Shown here in pieces: positions 1-8,741 of a stretch of 35,996 nt of DNA (its first letter is position 1; each line of letters begins with the position of its first letter). The DNA is from Planctomycetota bacterium. Lineage in GTDB: Bacteria; Planctomycetota; Phycisphaerae; WQYP01. Where the stretch lies: contig JAJZCR010000036.1 of assembly GCA_021851715.1 (NCBI GenBank), positions 1 through 35,996 on the forward strand, in the 5' to 3' direction. The notes under the pieces were generated by a model. It saw only the letters and a program-made list of their open reading frames with translations, was not told the DNA's origin and ran no database searches. The position numbers were made by a program, and so were the translations under genes.

Positions 1-51
1 CAGCGGCTCGACCACCGCCCATTGCTCATCCGTGAACTCGTGTCGTTTCAT
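1..51 (-). CDS. IS5-family (IS402-like) transposase, N-terminal fragment
   Basis: Reading the minus strand from the ATG at 51 gives MKRHEFTDEQWAVVEPL before the window ends. This matches the very conserved opening of IS5/IS402-type transposases (basic start, then T/S-DEQW, then a hydrophobic stretch ending in EPL). A near-perfect Shine-Dalgarno sequence AAGGAGGTT lies at 56-64. These elements move by cutting DNA with a DDE-type catalytic domain that would lie further along the protein, off the window. Only 17 residues are visible, so whether the gene is intact is unknown. Confidence 0.72.
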   Translation of the reverse strand, partial: MKRHEFTDEQWAVVEPL

Positions 52-123
52 ATGCAACCTCCTTGTCGCTGCCCAGCACTATACCCCCAATATGCCCAAC
101 TTGAAAGGTTTTAAGACAGAGCC
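1..123 (-). mobile_element. Left end of an IS5-like insertion sequence (partial)
   Basis: The first 51 bases encode, on the minus strand, the start of an IS5/IS402-type transposase. Read outward from the gene, the DNA reaches a sequence beginning GGCTCTGTCTTAAAACC (ending at 123), which resembles the terminal repeats of IS5-family elements. The next two bases are TA (124-125), the dinucleotide target used by part of that family. A -10-like TATAGT sits upstream of the transposase start. The other end lies outside the window, so the terminal repeat and target duplication cannot be confirmed; the boundary at 123 is inferred. Confidence 0.55.
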
Positions 124-507
124 TAGCTGACGTGACACGCGGCGCTACGTTCTGTGCCTTTGCCATGGAGCGTTCCCCCCGTGCATAGCTTCGCCGCCAC
201 CGGCAAATTCTGCGACCGGCCAAGTTCCAGCGATATGCCGGACTTTTCAGACTGCCCAGATTTTCCTGGACTTGTTGCCGGACGAAAAACTGCCAGCCCA
301 GCAATTGGCCTGCGGGAAACCGTTGGTGGACTATCAGGCGCAGACCTTGAATTGCAGGAGGATCAATGTCCGGGTGATATTTTTTGACGACAGAAATGCA
401 AGCGGGTTTATGGCATTAAAACCGCATATCGCATACCATAATCAGCCGGTGTCACCTTCAAAAGTCGGCCATCGAAGGGCGGGCATCGTTTAAAAAGGAA
501 TAACAAT
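124..507. other. Gene-free stretch between the IS end and the GH38 gene
   Basis: No convincing gene is seen. Two short open frames on the plus strand (154-387 and 272-493) have no recognisable motif and look like chance or a decayed gene cut by the IS. A weak promoter candidate on the plus strand is TTGACG (384-389), 17 bases, TTTATG (407-412); the -35 is good but the -10 poor. If used it would give the glycosidase operon a leader of about 90 bases. Confidence 0.35.
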
Positions 508-3402
508 ATGAATACGGTGAATCTGCAGGCGGCTGTGCGCCAGGCAACGCAACAATGTCAACATTTAGTCGAACGGGTGGAGGCCCAGTTAAAATTTGCC
601 GGGCAACTCTGCCGGCTTTTCCCCAATCACGCCGGCACGTGGCAGCCGCTGATCGCCAAAGCGCAAACCCAGCTCATGCCGGCGTTGCAATCCGGCCAGC
701 CGGAGGCCATCGCCGCGGCGGTGACTGCGGTTGAAAAGTTGCTGGAGCCCATGGCCAAAACGGCCAAGTCCTACACCATTCACTGCGTGGGCCACGCCCA
801 TATTGACATGAATTGGATGTGGTCCTGGCCGGAAACGGTGGCCATCATCGTAGATACGTTTGCCACCGCGCTGAAACTGATGGACCAATACCCTGAATTT
901 AAATTATCCCAGAGTCAGGCCAGCACCTACGCCGTGATTGAAGAACATCGACCGGACATGCTCAAACAAATCGCCCGGCGGGTTCAAGAAGGGCGCTGGG
1001 AAGTAACAGCGAGTCATTGGGTGGAAGGAGATAAAAATCTGGCCAGCGGCGAAAGTTTGTGCCGTCATTTGCTTTACACCCGCGACTACATGCAGCGGCT
1101 GTTTAACCTGAGCCCGGAAGATGTCCCCATAGACTGGGCACCGGATACCTTTGGTCATGCGGCCAGCATGCCCACGTACCTTGTACGTGGCGCGGTGAAG
1201 TACCTTTACCTGCATCGCCCCGGTGTACATACAGCGCAAAAACCCGGGGCCTTCTGGTGGCAGGGGCCGGATGGTTCGCGGGTACTGGTGCGCAATGATA
1301 TGGAACTGGGTTACAACGGGCAGATAACGCCCGATCTCATGGTACATTTCTTTAAGTTTGTGCAGTTGACCGGCGGGCGGGATTTCATGTTTGTCTACGG
1401 CGTGGGTGATCATGGCGGCGGGCCCACCCGCCGCGATATTGTCCGGGCCATGGATATGAATTCCTGGCCGGTTTTCCCGGCGGTGCAATTTTCCACCGCG
1501 CGGGCGTTTTTTCAGCAATTGGAAAAGCAGGGAGATAAACTACCGGTCATCCATGGCGAACTCAACACCGAATTCACGGGGTGCTACACCACACAAACCC
1601 TCATTAAAAAAGCCAACCGCTTTGCCGAAAACCGGCTTCTGGATGTTGAACTGGCAGGTACGCTGGCTTACCTGGTGGACTCTCAGGCCTATCCGGATGC
1701 GGCCCTGCTGCAAGCTTGGCGAGACACGCTGTTTTCCCAATTCCATGACATTTTGCCCGGCTCCGGGGTGCACGATACCCGCACGTATACGCATGGACTT
1801 TTTCAAAAGACCATGGCCACCACCAGCCAGGCGGAACTGCTGGCCTGGCGCCATCTGGCCTCGTTGATCAACACCGCCAACAACGATGCCGGCACCGATC
1901 CGTCGATGGTACCGCCATCAAGTCTGGCCGACGGCCTGGGTGCGGGTGTCGGCTTTCATGCCGTGGATGGACACCTGCCCTTGTCTGAACAGAGCTGTGG
2001 CAGCGGCCCGCGGCCATTTGTGCTCTTTAACCCCACCAGCCATGCCCGCAGCGAAATTGTGGAGGCGGTCATCTGGGATAATGCGCCGGCCGGCGGCAGC
2101 GCTTTGAAGTCAAAATCGTTTACCGCCCGCGGGCCGAATGGCCGGCACCTGGCGACACAGGTGGTGAAAACCGGTGGCTACTGGGGTCATGAATTTGTCA
2201 CCCTGGCGTTTCCGGTTACGGTTCCGGGGCTGGGTTATGCGCAATACTCCATTACCGAGGCGTCTGCCGAGCCGGCAATGCCCCTCGCCCGGCAAATCGG
2301 CCTGGTCCATCATTGTTCGTATGCCATTGCGGAGCGCAGCATCGAAGGGCTGGAAAGCGATCTTTTGCGCGTGGAAATTGACCCCACCACCGGAGCGATT
2401 CTATCGCTGGTGGACAAAGTCAGCGGCCATGCCATCATCAACCAGAAACCCGGTGCCGCCACGCTGGAATATGCCGTGGAACGGCCGCACGGCATGACCG
2501 CCTGGTGCATAGACCACACCGGTCCGGTGGAAATTCCGGCCGTTACGGCCGTGCGGCGCGGCCTGGCCGGGCCGTACAAGGCCACCATTGAAGTGAATTG
2601 GCAGATACGTGAATCCACCGGCACGCTTACGTATGAACTGCGGGCCGGAGATCCCAGGTTGTATTTGCACTGGAGTGCGGTCTGGTTTCAGCGCGGCACA
2701 CCGCAAACCGGTGTGCCCACGCTGCGGCTGGCTTTTCCGCTGGCCATTGGCAATCCCGCCGCCCGTTATGAAATTCCGTTCGGTGCGGTGGATCGCTCCC
2801 TGCACCACGGCCAGGAGGTACCCGCGCTGCAATGGGCGTCGGTGCGCGGCCAGTGCGGCAATGCTGCGGGAGGCTGCCTGCTGCTTAATGACTGCAAGTA
2901 TGGTCATTCCCTCGATGCCAATACCCTGCGGCTGACGTTGATTCGCAGCAGCTACGATCCGGATATTCTGCCTGAAATCGGCTCGCATGAAGCCCATGTC
3001 GCGTTGCAACCATTTCTTGGCGATATGCCCGTGGCCAAGGCCATTGCGATCGGCCGGGAATTCAATCATTCCCTTCGGGTGATCAGCACGGATGTGCACG
3101 AAGGTACCCTGCCCCAGGTCGGCACGTTTGTGGAGGTGCAGCCTGAAACCGTGGTCCTCTCCTGCATAAAAAAGGCGCAAGCCGGGGATGCGGTCATCGT
3201 GCGGCTGCTCAATCCCGGCGACAAGGCCCAGACCACTCGTATCCAGTGCCCTGCGGATCTGCTCGGCCAGGTGAAGCAGGTGCAGGAGGTGGATTTGCTG
3301 GAAAGACCCGTGGACAAATCCACGGCCGTCCACAGCAATAACACCATTCAGGTGGAGATCCCGGCCCAGGCCATGGCCACCCTCAAAATCACCCTGATGT
3401 AA
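508..3402 (+). CDS. Alpha-mannosidase, glycoside hydrolase family 38
   Basis: This 964-residue protein should hydrolyse terminal alpha-mannose from glycans or oligosaccharides by the retaining, metal-dependent GH38 mechanism. Seen in the sequence: an N-terminal helical region (about 1-85), the family motif GHAHIDMNWMW with zinc ligands H98 and D100, the nucleophile region DWAPDTFGHA with the expected catalytic Asp at 213, and FHDILPGSG with the third metal ligand H403. The remaining half is the usual beta-sandwich C-terminal region. Length is typical. No signal peptide is visible, so it is probably cytoplasmic and acts on imported oligosaccharides. The ATG at 508 follows AAAGGA with 8 bases of spacing. 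It lies 29 bases upstream of a GH35 gene, which suggests an operon. Exact linkage specificity (alpha-1,2, 1,3 or 1,6) cannot be read from the sequence. Confidence 0.93.
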   Translation: MNTVNLQAAVRQATQQCQHLVERVEAQLKFAGQLCRLFPNHAGTWQPLIAKAQTQLMPALQSGQPEAIAAAVTAVEKLLEPMAKTAKSYTIHCVGHAHIDMNWMWSWPETVAIIVDTFATALKLMDQYPEFKLSQSQASTYAVIEEHRPDMLKQIARRVQEGRWEVTASHWVEGDKNLASGESLCRHLLYTRDYMQRLFNLSPEDVPIDWAPDTFGHAASMPTYLVRGAVKYLYLHRPGVHTAQKPGAFWWQGPDGSRVLVRNDMELGYNGQITPDLMVHFFKFVQLTGGRDFMFVYGVGDHGGGPTRRDIVRAMDMNSWPVFPAVQFSTARAFFQQLEKQGDKLPVIHGELNTEFTGCYTTQTLIKKANRFAENRLLDVELAGTLAYLVDSQAYPDAALLQAWRDTLFSQFHDILPGSGVHDTRTYTHGLFQKTMATTSQAELLAWRHLASLINTANNDAGTDPSMVPPSSLADGLGAGVGFHAVDGHLPLSEQSCGSGPRPFVLFNPTSHARSEIVEAVIWDNAPAGGSALKSKSFTARGPNGRHLATQVVKTGGYWGHEFVTLAFPVTVPGLGYAQYSITEASAEPAMPLARQIGLVHHCSYAIAERSIEGLESDLLRVEIDPTTGAILSLVDKVSGHAIINQKPGAATLEYAVERPHGMTAWCIDHTGPVEIPAVTAVRRGLAGPYKATIEVNWQIRESTGTLTYELRAGDPRLYLHWSAVWFQRGTPQTGVPTLRLAFPLAIGNPAARYEIPFGAVDRSLHHGQEVPALQWASVRGQCGNAAGGCLLLNDCKYGHSLDANTLRLTLIRSSYDPDILPEIGSHEAHVALQPFLGDMPVAKAIAIGREFNHSLRVISTDVHEGTLPQVGTFVEVQPETVVLSCIKKAQAGDAVIVRLLNPGDKAQTTRIQCPADLLGQVKQVQEVDLLERPVDKSTAVHSNNTIQVEIPAQAMATLKITLM

Positions 3403-3431
3403 TTCGTATAAACTCTCTGAACAAGGATATT

Positions 3432-5534
3432 ATGGCCACTGTGTCCTACAATTCCAACGCCATTTTCATCGACAATAAGTCGGAGATCATCATCTCCGGC
3501 GCGGTTTATTACCCGCGGGCCACGCCGGCGATGTGGCCGGCGATTTTGCGCGAATCGAAAAACGCCGGTCTCAACACCATTGAAACCTACGTGTTCTGGA
3601 ATCTGCATGAACATCAACGGGGACATTACGATTTTACCGGCCGACTGGATTTGCCGCATTTCCTGGATTTATGCCACCAGCAGAAATTGCATGTCATCCT
3701 GCGCATCGGCCCGTATATCTGCGCGGAAACCAATTTCGGCGGTCTGCCGCCATGGTTGTTGGATGTCAAAGGCCTGGTGGCGCGCACCAATAACGAACCC
3801 TTCAAGCATCACATGCTGGAATGGTGCAAGGTGCTGATGGCGAAAGTCGGCGACTACCAGGCCACACGGGGCGGGCCGATTATTCTGGCCCAGCTTGAAA
3901 ATGAGTACAACAATGTCGCCGCCCGCTACGGCCAGGAGGGCCAGGCATACGTGCAATGGTGTGCCTCCCTGGCTCCCATACTCGGACTCACGGTTCCGAT
4001 GATTATGTGCGAAGGCCAGGCCCAAGGTGTCATTTCCACCCTCAACGGTTTTATCGTGGCCAAGTCCGTGGCCAGGCACCGGCAGCATCATCCCAACCAG
4101 CCCGTCCTGTGGACGGAAAATTGGCCTGGCTGGTACGACACCTTCGGCTATCGCCATCACACCCGTGATCGCCGCGAGATTGCCTATAACGTCATGCGGT
4201 TTTTTGCCGCCGGCGGCACCGGGGTGAATTATTACATGTGGTTCGGCGGCACCAATTTCGCACGCGAAGCCATGTACCTGCAAACCACCTCCTACGATTT
4301 TGACGCTCCGTTGGATGAATATGGCCTGCCCACCGGCAAATCGCGGCACCTGGGCCGCCTGCACCAGGCCATTCTGGCCAACAAGGCCTTTTTGGTCTCC
4401 GGCCGTGATCCGAAGATCAACGTGCTGGTGCCTCCGATGGAAGGGCAGACCCTTCCGCAACTGGCGGTGTATAACTTCAAACACGGCAATGAATCGCTGC
4501 TGTTTGCCATCAACAGCCAGAAGATCGCGGCTGATGTCACCGCGGGCCACAAAGCCCTGCATCTGGAGCCGCAATCGGCCCAGTTGCTCAAACAAGCCGG
4601 CGACCGGACCCGCGTTATTTTCTCCTCTCATGAAAAGCCAACGCGGCTTATCAGCCGCAACTGGAAGCCGCTGGATCTGGATCTGGATTGGCGGGAATTT
4701 GCCGAACCGTTGGTGCGGCCCAAACTGCCCGGCGTAACATTGGATTGCCCGGTATCCATGCTGCCGCATACGCGAGATCTGACCGATTACGCCTTCTACA
4801 ACACGGAACTTACCAGTGCGGTGGCCCGCACCGTCACCCTTACGCTGCCGATGGTGCGCGATTTTTCCACGGTGTTTCTAAACGCCGTGCGCATAGGCAG
4901 CCAACCCGCCCGGCTGCTGGAAAACAATTCGGGAGAACAATGGAAGCATACGTACAGGATCCCATTGCGCAAAGGGCGCAACACTCTGCAGATTCTGGTT
5001 TCTGCCCTAGGCCTGATCAAAGGCGACTGGATGATTGATGCCCCCATGACGGAAGAGAAAAAGGGCCTGATCGGCCACATTTCCATCGATGGCAAACCGG
5101 TCAGACTGGCCTGGCAACTTTCGGTGGGATTGATGGGGGAATACCTGCGGTGCTTTCAGGAATTTCCCGGTCAATTGGTACCGTGGTGCCGGCTTTCACC
5201 GCGCACCGCGGCTCCGCTGCGCTGGTTCCGCACAACCTTCGGCTCCCTTTCTGCCGATGCGTTGGGGTACGCCATTCATCCCGGTTCGCTCTGCAAGGGT
5301 ATGTTTTATCTTAATGGCCACCACCTTGGGCGCTACTGGCAGTTGCCCGCGCTGGAGCAGAAGGAAGCCGGCGACGAAAACGTCCTTATCCCCGGCAGTC
5401 CCGTCGGAGAGCCGGCGCAGTGTTATTATCATCTGCCGAAGGAATTGCTGCAGAAGGTGAACACTCTGGTGGTCTTTGAGGAGACCACCGCCACCCCGCG
5501 GGGCCTGCATGTGCATGAGCGTACCACCGCGTAA
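3432..5534 (+). CDS. Beta-galactosidase, glycoside hydrolase family 35
   Basis: A 700-residue retaining beta-galactosidase of family GH35, removing terminal beta-galactose. The GH35 signature is present as GGPIILAQLENEY, which places the acid/base at E158; the nucleophile is E229 in LWTENWPGWYDTFG. The barrel covers roughly residues 10-330, followed by beta-rich accessory domains, the last with the GHHLGRYW motif typical of the C-terminal galactose-binding-like domain. No signal peptide is seen, so it is probably cytoplasmic. The ATG at 3432 follows AAGGA at short spacing and lies 29 bases after the GH38 stop. Together with the GH38 and GH5-like genes it suggests degradation of a mannose- and galactose-containing glycan. 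Some GH35 enzymes act on glucosamine instead; this cannot be excluded. Confidence 0.93.
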   Translation: MATVSYNSNAIFIDNKSEIIISGAVYYPRATPAMWPAILRESKNAGLNTIETYVFWNLHEHQRGHYDFTGRLDLPHFLDLCHQQKLHVILRIGPYICAETNFGGLPPWLLDVKGLVARTNNEPFKHHMLEWCKVLMAKVGDYQATRGGPIILAQLENEYNNVAARYGQEGQAYVQWCASLAPILGLTVPMIMCEGQAQGVISTLNGFIVAKSVARHRQHHPNQPVLWTENWPGWYDTFGYRHHTRDRREIAYNVMRFFAAGGTGVNYYMWFGGTNFAREAMYLQTTSYDFDAPLDEYGLPTGKSRHLGRLHQAILANKAFLVSGRDPKINVLVPPMEGQTLPQLAVYNFKHGNESLLFAINSQKIAADVTAGHKALHLEPQSAQLLKQAGDRTRVIFSSHEKPTRLISRNWKPLDLDLDWREFAEPLVRPKLPGVTLDCPVSMLPHTRDLTDYAFYNTELTSAVARTVTLTLPMVRDFSTVFLNAVRIGSQPARLLENNSGEQWKHTYRIPLRKGRNTLQILVSALGLIKGDWMIDAPMTEEKKGLIGHISIDGKPVRLAWQLSVGLMGEYLRCFQEFPGQLVPWCRLSPRTAAPLRWFRTTFGSLSADALGYAIHPGSLCKGMFYLNGHHLGRYWQLPALEQKEAGDENVLIPGSPVGEPAQCYYHLPKELLQKVNTLVVFEETTATPRGLHVHERTTA

Positions 5535-5612
5535 GCGGGGTTGCAACCGCATGATTCATGTTGCTTTCCTTACCGGGCTGGTAACATGGGCGGTAGGAGA
5601 ACAATTTTGACC

Positions 5613-6794
5613 ATGACCCATTTAGCATTTTCGCGTTTCAGGCAATTCCGGAATGTGGGAATCAGGTTGGGCCTAGCGGCACTTTTGCTCGGGTGTGCCG
5701 CCGTCGCTTCGCGGCCATGCCGGGCAGCGGCACCGGCAATGCAGAGAATTGTGGTGGCTCCGAATTCGCGTGGTTTTATGCTGGCCCACTCGCACCGCCC
5801 TTTTCATCCGTGGGGATTTAATTATGGTCGATCTCACCTGATCGAACACTATTGGATCAGGCATTGGCCTACGGTGGTGCAGGACTTTCACAACATGAAG
5901 GCCATGGGGGCTAATGTCGTGCGGGTCCATCTGCAATATGGCCGATTCATGCGCGGTCCAAATCTGCCTGATCGACGAGAGTTCAAAGCCCTGGCAAAAC
6001 TGCTGGCCTTGGCCCAACGCACCGGCCTGTACCTGGACATCACCGGGCTGGGTTGTTACCGACGTGCCGCCACCCCCCAATGGTACAACGCCATGGGCCA
6101 GCGGCGGCGCTGGGCGGCCCAGAAAACATTTTGGCGGCTCGTGGCCGCCGACTGTGCTTCCAGCCCGGCTGTGTTTTGCTATGACCTGGTCAATGAGCCA
6201 CTCTCACCGGCCGGCAATCGGTTGCCGGGTGCGTGGCAGCCCAACAGTTCCTTTGGCGGATATGATTTTCTGCAATACATTGCACTCAAGCCCGGCCTTG
6301 GCGGGCGCGAAAACCTGGCGGTGCGCTGGATTGAAGCCATGACCATGGCCATTCGCTCACAGGATCAACATACCTTAATTACAGTGGGGCTTTTACCTTG
6401 GGTAAAACGGTGGGGATGGCTGTCGGGCTTTGTGCCGAAGATAATCGCACCGCATCTGGATTTTATCAGTGTGCATATTTATCCCAATTCAAAAGATCTT
6501 TCCCAGTCCATGATCGGCCTGCGCAAGTGCGCCGTTGGCAAGCCGGTGGTCATTGAAGAAACATTTCCGCTTTCATGCAGCCCACAACAGGAGCAGATTT
6601 TTCTCCTGCAATCCCGGGCCATTGCTTGCGGCTGGTTGGGGCATTATGCCGGTAAGACCATCGCCCAATACAAGGCCCTGGCTCGGCAGGGGAAGCTGTC
6701 AATTGCCCAGGCCTTGTATCTGGCCTGGCAACGCATGTTCGTCAGGCTTGGGCCGCGCTTTGTAAATTCACAACTCAAGCCGGTCAAGCATTGA
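5613..6794 (+). CDS. Secreted GH5-like glycoside hydrolase (cellulase/mannanase fold)
   Basis: About 393 residues. A basic N-terminus and hydrophobic stretch end in LLLGC, so the protein is exported and may be lipidated at C28. The mature part resembles a GH5-type barrel: an HPWGFNYG opening, MGANVVRVHL, the acid/base motif DLVNEP (E195), HIYP near 288-291, and the nucleophile region KPVVIEETFP (E315 or E316). GH5 enzymes cleave beta-1,4 glucans or mannans; beside GH38 and GH35 genes, a mannan-type substrate is an inference. The start is uncertain: AGGAGA at 5595-5600 is spaced ideally for an in-frame TTG at 5607 and a little far for the ATG at 5613; a TTG at 5541 would spoil the signal peptide. 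It lies 78 bases after the GH35 gene and converges on the PEBP gene. Confidence 0.78.
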   Translation: MTHLAFSRFRQFRNVGIRLGLAALLLGCAAVASRPCRAAAPAMQRIVVAPNSRGFMLAHSHRPFHPWGFNYGRSHLIEHYWIRHWPTVVQDFHNMKAMGANVVRVHLQYGRFMRGPNLPDRREFKALAKLLALAQRTGLYLDITGLGCYRRAATPQWYNAMGQRRRWAAQKTFWRLVAADCASSPAVFCYDLVNEPLSPAGNRLPGAWQPNSSFGGYDFLQYIALKPGLGGRENLAVRWIEAMTMAIRSQDQHTLITVGLLPWVKRWGWLSGFVPKIIAPHLDFISVHIYPNSKDLSQSMIGLRKCAVGKPVVIEETFPLSCSPQQEQIFLLQSRAIACGWLGHYAGKTIAQYKALARQGKLSIAQALYLAWQRMFVRLGPRFVNSQLKPVKH

Positions 6795-6828
6795 TTCCAG
6801 GTGCCCATGCACTTCGGGTGGGTGGGCC

Positions 6829-7410
6829 TTACCTCCCATAAAGTCCCACCATGTGGCCCCAGGCCACCAGATGTCCATCCATGGCTAGAATCAACCTTTT
6901 GGCCGTGGCACCTGCTGGTACGTGCGGCATGTTATTCAAGGCGTAAACCAGAATGTGGTAATGATGTAACTTGCCGGGTGGTGGAGCGGGGCCGCCGTAG
7001 CCGATGTTGCCAAAGTTGTTTTTGCCCTGCCGACTTCCCTGCGGCGACTTCGGGCAAAGGACGGTTTTCACCCCCGCCGGCAATCCGCGGGCAGTTGCGG
7101 GGATATCCCAGATGACCCAATGGATGAATGCCTGGGGGCCGGGTGCGTCCGTATCTTCCACGATAACGGCAAAAGATTTTACATGGGGCGGCACGTGGAT
7201 CCATTGCACGGGCGGGGAAATATCTTTGCCATCCGCGGTGAATTGCCGGGGCCACCGGGCACCCGGCTTAAACGCCGGGCTGCGCACCGATAATTTACGG
7301 ATGCCCAGGGGGTGAGGCGACAGGGTGCCGGCCCGCGGGCGGTGCGGCACGTACAAAACCACCACCAGTCCGATCAATACCACCATGACCACCAGAAGAA
7401 CTCTGCGCAT
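6829..7410 (-). CDS. PEBP-family protein (YbhB/YbcL, Raf kinase inhibitor-like), membrane anchored
   Basis: A 193-residue member of the phosphatidylethanolamine-binding-protein family. An N-terminal hydrophobic segment (about 4-20) anchors or exports it. The PEBP ligand-site signatures are present: VEDTDAPGP (84-92), HWVIWDIP (97-104) and the GYGGPAPPPG...HHY segment (about 137-151). Bacterial members bind anionic or phospholipid-like ligands, but their physiological role is poorly known. The gene converges on the GH5-like gene with 34 bases between stops, and no strong terminator is visible there. The ATG at 7410 has only a weak GGTGG-like ribosome site. Family assignment is secure; function is open. 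Confidence 0.9.
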   Translation of the reverse strand: MRRVLLVVMVVLIGLVVVLYVPHRPRAGTLSPHPLGIRKLSVRSPAFKPGARWPRQFTADGKDISPPVQWIHVPPHVKSFAVIVEDTDAPGPQAFIHWVIWDIPATARGLPAGVKTVLCPKSPQGSRQGKNNFGNIGYGGPAPPPGKLHHYHILVYALNNMPHVPAGATAKRLILAMDGHLVAWGHMVGLYGR

Positions 7411-7431
7411 CGGCCACCGTTGTGCTAACTA

Positions 7432-7560
7432 AAAGAAGTCCCTGAGATTGATCGTTACATTACCTCCACGCACATTAGCAAGCAATACGAGAAGAGATCA
7501 AGCCTGGACGACTACCTGGATCGTCAGCGTGAAGTGATTGCGCAGTGTGTCCGGTTGCTT
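7432..7560 (+). pseudogene. Remnant of a DNA methyltransferase gene (N4-cytosine/N6-adenine type), frameshifted
   Basis: Two plus-strand frames together spell the core of a methyltransferase that normally reads DLIVTSPPYNIGKxYE. Frame one (7451-7468) gives IVTLPP, the motif IV region with Ser and Tyr changed. After about 7472 the homology shifts by one base into KQYEKRSSLDDYLDRQREVI and continues AQCVRLL to 7560, where the family continues with KPGG. Here it instead runs into the 3' end of the RsbW-like gene on the other strand. A single-base deletion near 7469-7473 explains the shift. Catalytic Tyr and reading frame are both lost, so this is a non-functional scar. The identification rests on remembered family consensus, not a search. 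Confidence 0.6.
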
Positions 7561-8074
7561 AGCCGAAGGCCACCGTGGTGTTGCTTATCGGCGCGTCGCC
7601 GGAGGAATGGCTTTCGTTGAATTTGGTCAGCATGACGCTGTTGCCGGCGGAATTGAATACCACGTTGTTCATATACGCGCGCATCAGCAAAACTCCGCGG
7701 CCACAGGCCCGCTGGAGATTCTGATCCGCGGTGGGATCGGGCAGGACAGCGGGGTCAAACCCACTGCCTTCATCTTCCACCATCACATCGATTCGTTCAC
7801 GTGTAATGCGATACTTGACGCGCACATGTTTACTGGGAGTGGATTTGTTGCCGTGCCGAATGGCATTGCTGATGGCTTCTTCCAAAGCAAGCTTTAAAGC
7901 AAAAAGGTCGCGCTGGCCGTAGGCGTGTTTGCGGCATTGAGAGAGGATTTTTTCTTCAACCCGGCGGCCTTCTGCCATTTGACTGGGAAATTCTTCAGAG
8001 CACCAGAGGCCGACGGTTTTTTCACGGGATTCCCGCCGCCCGCGCGGCCCGGCTTGTAACTTTAAGTGTTTCAT
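7559..8074 (-). CDS. RsbW/SpoIIAB-type anti-sigma factor serine kinase (HATPase domain)
   Basis: A 171-residue GHKL-type ATPase of the partner-switch class. In the shortened protein the N-box is LALEEAISNAIRHGN (62-76), the G1 box DEGSGFDP (101-108) and the G2 box GRGVLLM (125-131). Such proteins bind a sigma factor or other target and phosphorylate a STAS-domain antagonist, which lies just upstream in the same direction. The ATG at 8074 was chosen because it precedes the conserved region; longer forms up to 8203 add sequence with no domain. The C-terminal tail overlaps the edge of the methyltransferase remnant and may have been extended by that rearrangement. No sigma factor or PP2C phosphatase gene is adjacent. 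Confidence 0.85.
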   Translation of the reverse strand: MKHLKLQAGPRGRRESREKTVGLWCSEEFPSQMAEGRRVEEKILSQCRKHAYGQRDLFALKLALEEAISNAIRHGNKSTPSKHVRVKYRITRERIDVMVEDEGSGFDPAVLPDPTADQNLQRACGRGVLLMRAYMNNVVFNSAGNSVMLTKFNESHSSGDAPISNTTVAFG

Positions 8075-8271
8075 AAGCGTGCCTGTAACTACCCGCGCGA
8101 ACACCGGCCGCATCCTTGGGCACTCATTCGAGATTCCGTACTCCTGAATTAGACATCGCTGATTGCGTTGCCTCGCGTTTGGGTTAAGCCCTTTATTAAA
8201 CAACCATCAACAACCACCGTCAGCCTTGGTTATGCGGTCTTATAAAATACGCAAATCCACAGGGTCGGCGG

Positions 8272-8685
8272 CTATTGCAGCCGGCCCGCCTGCGCTCCGC
8301 TGCGCAGGCTTTCCAAGGCCTCCTTTATTGTCGGATAAATATGGAACAGCGTATTAAGTTTTGTGATTAGAAAAACTTCAAAAATCTGCGGGCTGATGTT
8401 GCACAGGCGCAACTGCCCATCCCGATTTTTGACTTTGTTGTTGATGGTGATCAGCGTTCCAAGGGCCGCAGAGGAAAGATGGTCCACCCCGGCAAAAGAA
8501 ATGACCAACCGGGGCCGGTGTTCGGCCTCCACCAATGCCGACAATTGATCCCCAATTTCAGCAATGTTGCCTTCATCGAGAATCTTGCGGCTGGTGAATT
8601 CCACCTGCACGATGTCGCCTTCGCGCGTTACCTTCAGACGGGCAGCGTCCTGTTGCATGGTTGAATCTCCAAAAGACGCACTCAT
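8272..8685 (-). CDS. STAS-domain anti-sigma factor antagonist
   Basis: A 137-residue SpoIIAA/RsbV-like protein. The STAS core includes LVISFAGVDHLSSAALGTLI; Ser72, the second Ser of LSSAALG, aligns with the regulatory Ser58 of SpoIIAA that the partner kinase phosphorylates. Unphosphorylated STAS protein would sequester the RsbW-like kinase encoded 197 bases downstream. The start at 8685 is preferred because GGGAG sits 6 bases upstream; an earlier ATG at 8700 overlaps that ribosome site. A perfect TTGACA -35 lies upstream at 8767-8772. Confidence 0.87.
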   Translation of the reverse strand: MSASFGDSTMQQDAARLKVTREGDIVQVEFTSRKILDEGNIAEIGDQLSALVEAEHRPRLVISFAGVDHLSSAALGTLITINNKVKNRDGQLRLCNISPQIFEVFLITKLNTLFHIYPTIKEALESLRSGAQAGRLQ

Positions 8686-8741
8686 CACAACTCCCGGCAT
8701 ACGCCGACTGACTTCGCCCGCACATACACGGCGACACTACT

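Noticed and set aside
2401..3333. Long minus-strand open frame opposite the GH38 gene
   Set aside because: It is antisense to a well-supported enzyme, lacks a ribosome site and shows no domain; GC-rich codon use creates such shadow frames.
3669..4769. 366-codon minus-strand frame opposite the GH35 gene
   Set aside because: Antisense to the catalytic barrel of a clear GH35 protein, with no motif of its own.
5539..5548. Palindrome GGTTGCAACC after the GH35 stop
   Set aside because: Only ten bases, no U-run and no promoter nearby; too short to call a terminator or operator.
6795..6828. Possible bidirectional terminator between the GH5-like and PEBP genes
   Set aside because: The best stem is only five base pairs with a long loop and no U-run.
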